From assembly GCF_900111035.1 (NCBI RefSeq), contig NZ_FOFU01000007.1, forward strand, positions 62,001 to 126,000: DNA of 64,000 nt. The letters run 5' to 3'. Below are positions 42,741-51,322 of this stretch, in pieces; the first letter of the stretch is position 1, and every line of letters begins with the position of its first letter. Position numbers and translations under genes: made by a program. The notes under the pieces were generated by a model that searched no databases, was not told the origin of the DNA, and saw nothing but the letters and a program-made list of their open reading frames with translations. Origin of the DNA: Treponema bryantii. GTDB taxonomy: Bacteria; Spirochaetota; Spirochaetia; Treponematales; Treponemataceae.

Positions 42741-44801
42741 ATGAAAAAAATATTACAGTGGCTCAAAAGTCCAAAATCAGATTTTATTCTTTTTGTAATC
42801 TTCCTTGTGCTTTTGAATCTTGCAGGACACAAAGCATTCCTTCGTTTTGATTTAACTGCACCAAAATCATATTCACTTTCAAAGGCAAGTAAAACTGTCG
42901 TAAAGAATCTGGATGCGCCTCTTTCAATCCGTGTATTCTTCAGCGACAATCTTCCTTCAACTTACACAAGTGTTTCTCAGTATGTAAAAGATATTCTTGT
43001 TGAATACAAGGGTGCGGCAAATAAGAACTTCTCTGTTTCTTATATGGATATGTCTAAACCTGAGAATGAAGAACTTGCACGTGATCTTGGAATTCAGCAG
43101 GTTCAGATTCAGGAACTTAAAAATAATGAAGTCGGTCTTAAATCGGTTTACATGGGAATTGCTGTTGCGTACGGCGACAATATTGAAATCATGAATCCGG
43201 TTCAGACTTCAGATGGTTTTGAGTTTAATCTTACCTCAAAGATTTCTCAGATGATTTCTATGGCTGACTCACTGGCAGGTCTTGGAAAGGATGAAAAAAT
43301 CAGCCTGACCCTTTACTTGAGTGAGCCTCTTAAATGGCTTGGAATCAGCGGGGCAGAGGATGCTGATCAGATTGTTCGTCAGGCTTTTGATTCAGTAAAC
43401 AAACAGAATCTTGGTCGTCTTGAATATAAGCTTGTAAGTCCTGATTCAGCTGATGCTGCAGCTCTTTCTGCTAAATACGGTATTCAGACAATTACTTATC
43501 AGGATTCAGGTGTTCAGAAAAAGGCTGCTATTGGTCTTGTTCTCGAACATGGTGAAAAGATTTATGCACTTCCACTTGGTGTTCAGCGTTCTTTCTTTGG
43601 TTATGCTGTTGCTGGTCTTGAAGATGTTGAAAACACAATCAATGAAGGGCTTCAGAGCCTTTTCTCAAATACAAAGGCAATCGGTTATATTACAGGCCAT
43701 GGCGAAGTAGATCATACTGCTGCTGATAAGGCTGCTAATTTTGAAAAGCTGATTTCTGGAATGTATGAGTTGAAAGATATCGATTTGAACTCTGAAGATA
43801 TTCCAGCCGGAATGAATGCAATCATCATCAATGGTCCAAAAATGGATTTCACAGAAGAAGAACTTTACAAGGTAGATCAGTTCCTTCTTCGTGGTGGAAA
43901 CGTAATGCTCATGCTTGACGGTGTTGTTGAAGCAGGAAAGGATCAGATGTATGGAATTACAAACTTTGCACAGAATGATTCAAATCTTGAACGCCTTCTT
44001 ACAAAGTATGGTATTGAACGCAGTAAGAATATGATTATGGATAAGAACTGTTTTAAGAGTCTTAATAACCAGTACGGTGAACTCAACTATTACTGGGTTC
44101 CAGAAATCCATAAAAAATATCTTGCTAAGAAAAATGTAATTACAAACAATCTCGGTTCTCTTTATCTTCTTCAGAGCGGTTCTCTTAATGCAGCTGCTGC
44201 TAAAGAAAATAAGAATCTTAAGGTAACAGAGCTTGCAAAGACTTCAGAAGAAGCCTGGGCTGTTTCTGAAAGTATTATGCTTAATCCTTTGATGATGACA
44301 ACTCCTTCAGATACTTCTGAATATGCACAGTACAATCTTGCAGTGCTCCTTGAAGGTAAGTTTGACAGTGCCTTTGATGAAGCTCCTGCAGGGGCAGCTT
44401 CAGAGGATTCTTCAGAAAGCGCCGGAGAACTCGAAACATCAAATTACATCAAAACAAGTGTAATGCCTGGTAAGCTTTTTGTTGCAGGTTCTTCTGAAAT
44501 TACAACAAGTCAGGTAATTGATGAAAACGGTCAGAGCCCTGTTTCAATGTTCCTTATGAATGTTGTTGATTATATGAACGGAAATGAAGATCTTTGTACA
44601 ATGCGTACCAAGAGCCTTTCTGTAAACAATCTTACAATTAAGACTCCGGTTGCAGTAAGCTTCTGGAAACTTTTGAATCAGTATGGACTTGCAGTTCTTG
44701 TTGCTCTCGTTGGTCTTCTTGTTTGGAGACTTCGTACAGCACGTCGTCGTGCAATCAATAAGAAATATAATCCAGACGATACAAGAACAATTAGTAAGTA
44801 A
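42741..44801 (+). CDS. GldG-like ABC-associated envelope protein
   Basis: This 686-aa protein has an N-terminal span (FILFVIFLVLLNLAGHKAF), a large extracytoplasmic region starting RFDLTAPKSYSLSKAS and a second span near the C-terminus (YGLAVLVALVGLLVWRLR) with a short basic tail. That is the 'ABC_transp_aux' (GldG) layout. Typical GldG cores (IRVFFSDNLPSTY, ITGHGEVDHTAADKAANFEKL) are visible. It likely contacts the permease in the periplasm. It lies 13 bp after the permease stop and 15 bp before the DUF4340 gene. Confidence 0.85.
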   Translation: MKKILQWLKSPKSDFILFVIFLVLLNLAGHKAFLRFDLTAPKSYSLSKASKTVVKNLDAPLSIRVFFSDNLPSTYTSVSQYVKDILVEYKGAANKNFSVSYMDMSKPENEELARDLGIQQVQIQELKNNEVGLKSVYMGIAVAYGDNIEIMNPVQTSDGFEFNLTSKISQMISMADSLAGLGKDEKISLTLYLSEPLKWLGISGAEDADQIVRQAFDSVNKQNLGRLEYKLVSPDSADAAALSAKYGIQTITYQDSGVQKKAAIGLVLEHGEKIYALPLGVQRSFFGYAVAGLEDVENTINEGLQSLFSNTKAIGYITGHGEVDHTAADKAANFEKLISGMYELKDIDLNSEDIPAGMNAIIINGPKMDFTEEELYKVDQFLLRGGNVMLMLDGVVEAGKDQMYGITNFAQNDSNLERLLTKYGIERSKNMIMDKNCFKSLNNQYGELNYYWVPEIHKKYLAKKNVITNNLGSLYLLQSGSLNAAAAKENKNLKVTELAKTSEEAWAVSESIMLNPLMMTTPSDTSEYAQYNLAVLLEGKFDSAFDEAPAGAASEDSSESAGELETSNYIKTSVMPGKLFVAGSSEITTSQVIDENGQSPVSMFLMNVVDYMNGNEDLCTMRTKSLSVNNLTIKTPVAVSFWKLLNQYGLAVLVALVGLLVWRLRTARRRAINKKYNPDDTRTISK

Positions 44802-44816
44802 TTAGAAGGTAGCGAT

Positions 44817-45743
44817 ATGAAGACAAGAAAATTAGTTTTGATTATTGCAGATGTTGTGCTGCTTGCTGTTTGTACAATCCAGCTTGCTCTTTCTGCGCGC
44901 GATACAACAAAATATTTTACACTCAAAGATAAGCCTGATTCTCTGGAATTTGTTACTCCAATGGAAAACTTCAGTGTTTATAAAGATGGCGAAGAATGGT
45001 TTGTAAGTGATAAAAAATATCCGGCTAGTCAGTCGATGGTAGATTCTTATATTGATGCAATTTCTAATGTCCGTGCCCTCGATAAGGTCGGAAATATTTC
45101 TTCTGGAAATAATGCAGAAAAATATGAACTTGCAGATGGTAAAACAATTACAGTAACAGCAAAGCTCGGCGACAAGGTTTTACGTACAATTACAATTGGT
45201 AAAACTGCAGTTTCTTCTTCTCAGTGTTATGCAACAATTGATGGTGGAAAGGATATTTATCTTGTTTCTGGTGGAATTAATGATACACTGGATACAAGTA
45301 TTGCTGCTGCTCGTACTACAATTGTTTTGAATCTTGATTCACCTGATATTACTAACGTAGCAATTACAGATTACGCTTCTGGTAAAAACTGGGCTGTTTC
45401 TAGAATGGGAACAGGTGAAGATCTTGCATGGAATGTCAGCGGTGCAGAAGAGGGCTATGAGCTTGATACTGGTGCTGCTGCAAACTGGCTTAATTCCTTT
45501 GCTTCTCTTTCTACCCGCGACTGGTATGATGATAGTGAAGTTCTCGAAGGAACAAAAACAGTTACTGCAAAAATCACTTGTGCATATAAAGATATTACAG
45601 TTGAGTTCTTCGCAATTCCTAAAAACAATGAGAACGATCTTCAGCAGTATTATGGAACCTGCAGTGAAACTCCTTACCGATTTAAGGTAAACGAGAGTTC
45701 TGTAAAGCAGTATCTTAAATCTCTGGACGAGCTTTCAAAATGA
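44817..45743 (+). CDS. DUF4340 domain-containing protein
   Basis: A 308-aa protein with one N-terminal membrane anchor (LVLIIADVVLLAVCTIQLALS) and a repetitive beta-strand ectodomain, with repeated blocks such as FSVYKDGEEWFVSDKKYPAS and WAVSRMGTGEDLAWNVSG. This matches DUF4340, a frequent partner of GldG-type cassettes. No catalytic motif. Its last 4 bp overlap the start of pth (ATGA), placing a tRNA-recycling gene at the operon end. A ribosome site (GAAGG) precedes the ATG. Confidence 0.85.
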   Translation: MKTRKLVLIIADVVLLAVCTIQLALSARDTTKYFTLKDKPDSLEFVTPMENFSVYKDGEEWFVSDKKYPASQSMVDSYIDAISNVRALDKVGNISSGNNAEKYELADGKTITVTAKLGDKVLRTITIGKTAVSSSQCYATIDGGKDIYLVSGGINDTLDTSIAAARTTIVLNLDSPDITNVAITDYASGKNWAVSRMGTGEDLAWNVSGAEEGYELDTGAAANWLNSFASLSTRDWYDDSEVLEGTKTVTAKITCAYKDITVEFFAIPKNNENDLQQYYGTCSETPYRFKVNESSVKQYLKSLDELSK

Positions 45744-46396
45744 TTAAACTCGTAGCATTTTTAGGAAATTACGGCAAGGAATATGAAAAGACCCGCCACA
45801 ATGTAAGCTGGTATTTTGAAGATTCCCTGCCATTTGCTAACCGCCTCTCATGGCAGAGTAAGTTCAAGGGTGAGATTGCGTCGTTTACACCGGCGGAACT
45901 CGCCCAGTGGGCCTGTGATACAAAAATCTGTTCAAAGAAAGACGGATCTCCGGTTCTTGTACCGGAAGAGGCACCGGCTCACATCTACTTCCTCAAGCCA
46001 ATGACTTATATGAATCTGAGTGGCGACAGCATTATCGAAGTTGCAAACTTTTATAAAATCCAGCCATCTGAAATCATGGTAGTTCACGACGAACTCGAAC
46101 TTGCTCCGGGCTTTGTAAGTCTTAAGTGGAGCGGCGGCCTCGGAGGTCACAACGGTCTCCGTTCAACTAAGGCCGTACTGAATACACCAGACTTCTTCCG
46201 CATGCGTTTTGGAATTGGCCGCCCGGACAACGAAAACATAGGTGTTGCCGACTGGGTATTAAGCCGCTTTACAGCCGAACAACAGGAAATCATGCAGAAT
46301 GTATTCAGTCAGACAAATCTGCTGCTGGTAAAACTTCTTCTTTCTAAAGAACCCAAGGATTTAATACAAAACTGGGGTAAAAAAAATCTCATATAA
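45740..46396 (+). CDS. pth: Peptidyl-tRNA hydrolase
   Basis: This 218-aa enzyme cleaves peptidyl-tRNA released by stalled ribosomes. Seen: LGNYGKEYEKTRHNVSWYF with catalytic His20, KPMTYMNLSGDSI, VVHDELEL (catalytic Asp), and GGHNGLRS. Compared with E. coli Pth it has an insertion of about 25-30 residues around 50-80 (SFTPAELAQWACDTKICSK). It is the last gene of the Gld-like cassette (ATGA overlap) and is followed by a palindrome-type terminator at 46406-46434. Confidence 0.93.
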   Translation: MIKLVAFLGNYGKEYEKTRHNVSWYFEDSLPFANRLSWQSKFKGEIASFTPAELAQWACDTKICSKKDGSPVLVPEEAPAHIYFLKPMTYMNLSGDSIIEVANFYKIQPSEIMVVHDELELAPGFVSLKWSGGLGGHNGLRSTKAVLNTPDFFRMRFGIGRPDNENIGVADWVLSRFTAEQQEIMQNVFSQTNLLLVKLLLSKEPKDLIQNWGKKNLI

Positions 46397-46405
46397 TAAA
46401 CTGCC

Positions 46406-46434
46406 GTCATGCTGAACTTGTTTCAGCATCTTTT
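46406..46434 (+). repeat. Dispersed palindrome (CTTGT-loop family) acting as pth terminator
   Basis: ATGCTGAA and TTCAGCAT pair around the loop CTTGT, followed by CTTTT. The 26-base segment at 46406-46431 recurs perfectly, inverted, at 54650-54675. The position just after pth and the T-run suggest termination. Confidence 0.8.
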
Positions 46435-46445
46435 GGCTCCCGGTT

Positions 46446-46562
46446 GTGATTCATGAGGTAAAAACGCGCAATAATGCGCTAGACGTTGTTTGTGGCATAG
46501 AAACTATTATAATGCCGCTCTCGCGGCATCCACAAACAAAGTCTTTTTACCTCATGACTCAC
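46446..46562. repeat. 117-nt cloverleaf-like imperfect palindrome
   Basis: The outer arms at 46446-46464 and 46544-46562 pair over about 19 bases (GTGA.TCATGAGGTAAAAA/TTTTTACCTCATGA.TCAC, one mismatch). A second helix at 46482-46495 and 46530-46543 continues it with one mismatch. On the left side a 16-17-nt extra hairpin with a GCGCA/TGCGC stem interrupts the strands. The tip holds two more hairpins, ATAG/CTAT and ATGCCGC-TCTC-GCGGCAT. It has no ORF. This is a three- or four-way-junction shape, like a tRNA or a folded mobile repeat. Confidence 0.75.
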
Positions 46563-46628
46563 GCCCTCGCGCCAAATTTACTGGTAACACTTTATTCTTT
46601 CTCAATTGTTAAAATAATAATGAATCTA

Positions 46629-46683
46629 TTGACACGTTTAATGTATCACTGTATTATTCAACTAATACACTAATACGGTATTA
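46629..46683 (+). promoter_or_regulatory. Promoter with tandem operator dyads for the Lol/MacB-like operon
   Basis: TTGACA (46629-46634), a 17-bp spacer and TATTAT (46652-46657) make a near-perfect promoter. TGTATTA-N6-TAATACA (46650-46669) covers the -10 box and start. A second dyad TAATACGGTATTA (46671-46683) lies just downstream. Two sites with the same half-site suggest a repressor, perhaps GntR/YtrA-like or TetR-like, that is not encoded next to the operon. Confidence 0.78.
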
Positions 46684-46712
46684 AATACAATATAAAGAAA
46701 GGAGTATATAAA

Positions 46713-47564
46713 ATGGCAGTTGTTAGCTTAAAAGACGTGCACAAATTCTATCCTCTTGGAAAAGAAAGGATTGAAGCCGTTCGTGGAGTTTCCTTCGATA
46801 TTGAGAAGGGAGAGTTCGCCGCAGTTTCAGGACCTTCAGGATCAGGAAAATCAACAATTTTGAATATGATAGGTCTTATTGATCTTCCTAGTAGTGGCTC
46901 AATCGTAATTGGTGACACAGATGTTTATAACGGTGTAGATCTTGCTGATGCAGAAACCATTAACACAAGATGGGCATCAGCTGGTCCAGATAAAAAAGAC
47001 GGAAAGAAAAAGAAGGTCCGTGTTGCTATTCCTTCAAAACTCGACCGTAGAATTACTGCTCTCCGCCGTTCTCATCTTGGTTTTATTTTCCAGACTTTCA
47101 ACCTTATTCCGGTATTAAATGTTTATGAAAATATTGAATTCCCTCTTCTTCTTGAATCAAAAGATAAAAATTCCAAGAGCCCTGTAGATGAATTTACAAA
47201 AGCTCAGAAAGAAGAATGGATCAATTACCTTATTGAAAAGGTTGGCCTTACAGACTGGAAGAATCACAAAGCAAATGAACTTTCTGGTGGTCAGCGTCAG
47301 CGTGTTGCTATTGCCCGTGCTCTCGTAACAAAGGCTCCTGTAATTCTTGCTGATGAGCCTACAGCCAACCTCGACTCAAAGAACTCAGAACAGATTCTCA
47401 AACTCATGAAATCTTTGAACAAGGATCCTGAACTTCAGACAACCTTCATCTTCTCTACACACGACTCTCGTATTGTAGATATGTGTGACCATGTTGTTCA
47501 TATTCTTGACGGTCAGGTAATCAACGACGAGCACAAAGAAGGTTCGGACGTTTATAAAATCTAA
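46713..47564 (+). CDS. ABC transporter ATP-binding protein (LolD/MacB-like)
   Basis: At 283 aa, it has Walker A GPSGSGKST (40-48), Q-loop Gln127 in FIFQTFNLIPVLNV, signature LSGGQRQRVAIA and Walker B VILADEPTANLD. A lysine-rich insertion of about 40 residues (72-112) separates Walker A from the Q-loop; ordinary LolD lacks it and is about 230 aa. In the LolCDE family the ATPase drives extraction of lipoproteins from the inner membrane; MacB-type systems move other envelope substrates. It starts the operon, with two FtsX-type permeases behind. AAAGGAG precedes the ATG. Confidence 0.9.
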   Translation: MAVVSLKDVHKFYPLGKERIEAVRGVSFDIEKGEFAAVSGPSGSGKSTILNMIGLIDLPSSGSIVIGDTDVYNGVDLADAETINTRWASAGPDKKDGKKKKVRVAIPSKLDRRITALRRSHLGFIFQTFNLIPVLNVYENIEFPLLLESKDKNSKSPVDEFTKAQKEEWINYLIEKVGLTDWKNHKANELSGGQRQRVAIARALVTKAPVILADEPTANLDSKNSEQILKLMKSLNKDPELQTTFIFSTHDSRIVDMCDHVVHILDGQVINDEHKEGSDVYKI

Positions 47565-47587
47565 ACTTGCGGTTACAGGAGATCTAA

Positions 47588-49111
47588 ATGAAAGACATAA
47601 TTAAACTTGCCCTCCGCAACCTCAAGGAACATAAATCTAAAACCATTATCATTTCGATGTTTATCCTCTTTGGTGTAGCAATCGTTGTAATGGGAAACTC
47701 GTTCCTTGAATCTGTAAACCGCGGACTTGAAAACGACTTCAGGGCAAATGTAACCGGAGATCTTGCAATTTCGGTTATCCCTGAAAAAGGTACAACAATA
47801 GATTTATTTGGAGTGAACTCTACAAATATTACAACTGAAGTTCCTCAGATTCCAGCTCTTACAGATATTGATAAAATCGAAAAGATTCTTGCAGAAACAG
47901 ATGGAATCAAAAAACAGTCAAAGCTTATTTCAGCTCAGGTAATTCTTTCAAAAGATGCTGAAATTGATTTCTCTGTTCTTCAGGATGATGATAAAGACCT
48001 TGGAATTATGGACCTCCCGATTTCAATGCTTTTTGCCGGTGAATCAGGAAGTTACTGGGAGCTCTTCCCGGATTTGAAAATGATTGAAGGTCATTATCCA
48101 ACTCCAGGTTCAAACGAGATTATCGTAGATACTCGTGTAATAGAAGGTTTTTATAAGGCCTGGGATAAAACTCTTGAAGTTGGAGACGATGTTCTTCTTG
48201 CCAGCATGGGTGGTGTAATCCGTGAAGGTAAGGTTGTTGGAATCTTTAAGCCTGCTAATGAATATTCAGCTATGTTCCAGAGTGTTTATTGTGAGCCTGG
48301 ACTCGCACGTTCTTTTGCAGAACTTACTTATGCAAATTCATTCAGTCAGGAATTGCCAGACACTGTAGACCTTTCAATTTCTGAAATGTCAGAAGACGAT
48401 TTCTTTGGTGGTGATGATTTCTTTGATGATTTTGAAGAAGATACAAGCATTCTCGGAAGTACATCAGATTTCGACAGCATTCTTGGAGATACAAGCCTTC
48501 GTGATGAACTGAATAAAACTGATGATGGTGCATGGCAGTTTATTGTTGCTAAGCTTAATAATCCGCATGCAGACAAAAAACTTGTAGCACAGCTCAATAA
48601 ACGCTTTAAGGATGAAGGTGTAAATGCTCTTGCAATGGACTGGAAAAAAGCTGCTTATTCTTATTCAGCTTCAGTTGATGGAATTGGCTTTATCTTCAAC
48701 CTGCTTATCATAATTCTTGCGATTGTAGTATTCATCATCATCATGAATACAATGGTAGTTTCTGTAATTGAACGTACAAGTGAAATCGGTACAATGCGTG
48801 CTATTGGAGCAGAAAAGAAGTTTGTAAAGAAACTCTTCTATTCAGAAGCAATAATTCTTACAACTCTTTCATCAATAGCAGGTGTCATCTTTGCCTTTAT
48901 CTGTATGATGATTTTCAACTCGTTCAACATCACAATTACAAACACAATTGCAAAAATGATTCTTGGTGGTGGTTTGCTTCACTTCAGCCCAACTCCAAAA
49001 ATCATAATTATAACAATTGTAATTGCCCTTATCGGAAGTATTATCAGTAACAGATACCCTGTAAAATCTGCACTCAGAATTACACCGATTAAGGCTCTCA
49101 GCAAGGAATAG
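47588..49111 (+). CDS. FtsX-type ABC permease, subunit 1 (LolC/E or MacB-like) with acidic insert
   Basis: The 507-aa permease has one N-terminal span (IIISMFILFGVAIVVMG), a large extracytoplasmic domain and three C-terminal spans (IGFIFNLLIIILAIVVFIII and two others) as in FtsX/MacB. Its MacB-type domain holds an acidic insert near residues 265-295 with DDFFGGDDFFDDFEED, absent from typical LolC. The same type of motif begins the mature barrel protein of this operon (51322-52731). The motif ERTSEIGTMRAIGA marks the coupling helix before the spans. It probably forms a heterodimer with the following permease. Confidence 0.86.
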   Translation: MKDIIKLALRNLKEHKSKTIIISMFILFGVAIVVMGNSFLESVNRGLENDFRANVTGDLAISVIPEKGTTIDLFGVNSTNITTEVPQIPALTDIDKIEKILAETDGIKKQSKLISAQVILSKDAEIDFSVLQDDDKDLGIMDLPISMLFAGESGSYWELFPDLKMIEGHYPTPGSNEIIVDTRVIEGFYKAWDKTLEVGDDVLLASMGGVIREGKVVGIFKPANEYSAMFQSVYCEPGLARSFAELTYANSFSQELPDTVDLSISEMSEDDFFGGDDFFDDFEEDTSILGSTSDFDSILGDTSLRDELNKTDDGAWQFIVAKLNNPHADKKLVAQLNKRFKDEGVNALAMDWKKAAYSYSASVDGIGFIFNLLIIILAIVVFIIIMNTMVVSVIERTSEIGTMRAIGAEKKFVKKLFYSEAIILTTLSSIAGVIFAFICMMIFNSFNITITNTIAKMILGGGLLHFSPTPKIIIITIVIALIGSIISNRYPVKSALRITPIKALSKE

Positions 49112-49123
49112 GAGGTACGTAAA

Positions 49124-50479
49124 ATGAAAACAGTATCATTAGCACTTAGAAATCTTACAAGAAATAAAAGACGTAACGCCATTCTTGCAGTAGCAATTGC
49201 TTTCGGATTTTTTGTAGTAACTGCAATTGACGGTCTCACAACCGGAATGGTAGGAAACCTCGAAAATCAGATTACTCAGCTCATTGGTGGAAATGTAATT
49301 ACACAGGGATTGGAATGGCTTAATCCGGAAACTCCTGGTGGAAAAGTTAAGCTTGTAAATATTGTACGTGACAGAGATTACGTAAAAAATATCGTTGATG
49401 AGCTTAACATCAAATATGATTATTATTCATGCTATACAATGTCGAGCGGAAACATAATCTTCAACGGAAAGAAATCTGTGCTTCAGCTTTATGGTCGTGA
49501 CCTTGAAGAAAAGCAGCTTCGTGAGTCGTTCCAGTTTGTTAGTGGTGGAGTAGACCCAAATGTTGAAAACGGACTTATCATAAGCGAGAAGGTTGCAGAA
49601 TCTCTGAACGTTCAGATTGGTGATGAGGTAATTTATTCAACATATACAGTTTATGGACAGAACACCTTTGCTGATATGGTAATCACTGGAATCTTAAAAT
49701 CAAACAGCTTTATCAATACAATGCAGGCTTATGCAGATATTGAAGATGTAAACAAGATTATTGAAATGCCGGAAGGCGGTTATTCAATGTTCTCAATCTA
49801 TCTTCGTGATAAAGATCAGCAGACTAAAGCTGCCATGATGATTGAAGACAGAATCAGAAAGGATCAAGAAAAAAATCCGGAGATAAACGTAACTGACCGC
49901 AGACTTGCTATGAAAACAAATCCAACAAATGTTGGAAAAGGTCTTGAAAAGCAGATTGATACAAGGAAGCCGGAAAACGAATGGAAGGGTGTAAAGTATG
50001 GAGTTGAAACTCTGTACGATGAAATTCCACAGATTAAGACTGTACTGAACATTGTACATATCATTACAACTGTAATTCTTATTGTTATTCTTCTGATTGT
50101 AATGGTTGGCGTTTCAAATACTTACCGTATGGTTTTGTATGAACGCATCCGTGAAATTGGTACAATGCGTGCACTTGGAATGACTGGTAAAGATACACGC
50201 CGTGTATTTACTAATGAAGCCGTTATTCTTTGTGTTATAGGTGCATTTGCAGGTTTGATTTTTGCAATAATTGCTATGGCAATTGTACATTGCATTCCAA
50301 TCGCAAATGAGTCACTAGCGTTCTTCCTGCAGAAGGGACACTTCACATTTAAATTGTCTGCATTATCAATTATACTTCAGTATATAATTCTGATTGTGCT
50401 TACAACTTTTGCAGTAAGAGGCAGTGCAAAGCAGGCCGCTCGCATGAGCCCAGCCGAAGCACTTCGAACTGTAAAGTAA
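49124..50479 (+). CDS. FtsX-type ABC permease, subunit 2
   Basis: This 451-aa permease follows subunit 1 by 12 bp, with GGAGG before the ATG. It has an N-terminal span (NAILAVAIAFGFFVVTAI), an extracytoplasmic domain of about 280 residues and three C-terminal spans including VHIITTVILIVILLIVMVG and AVILCVIGAFAGLIFAIIAM. YERIREIGTMRALGMTGKD is the FtsX-type coupling motif. It has no acidic insert. It forms the second half of the transporter with the product of 47588. Confidence 0.88.
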   Translation: MKTVSLALRNLTRNKRRNAILAVAIAFGFFVVTAIDGLTTGMVGNLENQITQLIGGNVITQGLEWLNPETPGGKVKLVNIVRDRDYVKNIVDELNIKYDYYSCYTMSSGNIIFNGKKSVLQLYGRDLEEKQLRESFQFVSGGVDPNVENGLIISEKVAESLNVQIGDEVIYSTYTVYGQNTFADMVITGILKSNSFINTMQAYADIEDVNKIIEMPEGGYSMFSIYLRDKDQQTKAAMMIEDRIRKDQEKNPEINVTDRRLAMKTNPTNVGKGLEKQIDTRKPENEWKGVKYGVETLYDEIPQIKTVLNIVHIITTVILIVILLIVMVGVSNTYRMVLYERIREIGTMRALGMTGKDTRRVFTNEAVILCVIGAFAGLIFAIIAMAIVHCIPIANESLAFFLQKGHFTFKLSALSIILQYIILIVLTTFAVRGSAKQAARMSPAEALRTVK

Positions 50480-50545
50480 CCAACAATCTAAAGAATGACT
50501 CAAGCGGCGAAACTATGAGAGCCGCAATAACCGGAGGTTAAAAAG

Positions 50546-51322
50546 ATGAAAAAAATACTTTCAATAATCGTAGCAGCAGCAATTTTTACAGGTGCACTTG
50601 CTGCTCAGGTTTCTGCCGATGTAGCAGATAAGTGTTATAAAATTCTGGAGGAGAGTCAGGATATTCAGGCTTATCACGGTGATTATTCTGCAACAATTTC
50701 TCTTGTTGTTGAAAAGCCTGGTAGACCAAAAGAAAATATCCAGTTTAAGGTTTTTGATCGTACAGACAAGAAGCTTATGACAATTGTTCAGCTTTTCCCT
50801 GAGGCTGATAAAGGAAAAGGTTATCTTCGTAATGATGAAAACATATGGTCATATGATCCGATTTCCCGCAAGTTTACACATACTTCAATTAAGGAAGCAC
50901 TCGGTGATTCAGACGTAAAACTTGATGATGTCGAAAAGAACAACAAATATTGGCGTGAGAATTACGAAATATTTTCTTATGAAGAAGGAACTCTTGGAAA
51001 ATACCCTGTAGACATTATTGTTCTCCAGGCTAAAACAAAAGAGCCTTCTTATGCAAAAACAAAATTATATCTTCGTAAGGATATTCCTCTTCCTCTTAAG
51101 CAGGAAGATTATTCTGGTTCAGACCGCCTTATGCGTACAACTCTTGTTCCAAAGTGGTCAAAGGTTGAAGTACGCGGAAAAGTTGGCTATGTAGCAACAC
51201 AGTTAATCGTGCGTGATGAATTGAACAAGGGTGAGCAGACACAGCAGGTAATTTCAGATCTTACTTTTGATACTCTCCCGGATAAGATTTTCACTAAAGC
51301 ATATTTGGAAGGATTGAACTAA
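50546..51322 (+). CDS. LolA-like outer membrane lipoprotein-sorting protein
   Basis: The 258-aa periplasmic protein has a signal peptide (SIIVAAAIFTGALAAQVSA) and a LolA_like fold with long beta strands: QFKVFDRTDKKLMTIVQLFP, YLRNDENIWSYDPISRKFT, and TLVPKWSKVEVRGKVGYVAT. In E. coli LolA carries lipoproteins across the periplasm. The operon setting with FtsX-type permeases and a barrel supports a role in substrate ferrying to the outer membrane. Its sequence group (PF17131-like) is distinct from LolA. The stop and next start share a base (TAATG). CGGAGG precedes its ATG. Confidence 0.85.
   Translation: MKKILSIIVAAAIFTGALAAQVSADVADKCYKILEESQDIQAYHGDYSATISLVVEKPGRPKENIQFKVFDRTDKKLMTIVQLFPEADKGKGYLRNDENIWSYDPISRKFTHTSIKEALGDSDVKLDDVEKNNKYWRENYEIFSYEEGTLGKYPVDIIVLQAKTKEPSYAKTKLYLRKDIPLPLKQEDYSGSDRLMRTTLVPKWSKVEVRGKVGYVATQLIVRDELNKGEQTQQVISDLTFDTLPDKIFTKAYLEGLN

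Noticed and set aside
46446-46562. Integron attC site, tRNA, retron msr or CRISPR unit
   Set aside because: There is no RYYYAAC/GTTRRRY pair at the ends, no tRNA T-loop or anticodon pattern, no reverse transcriptase or Cas gene near, and no regular repeat-spacer spacing.
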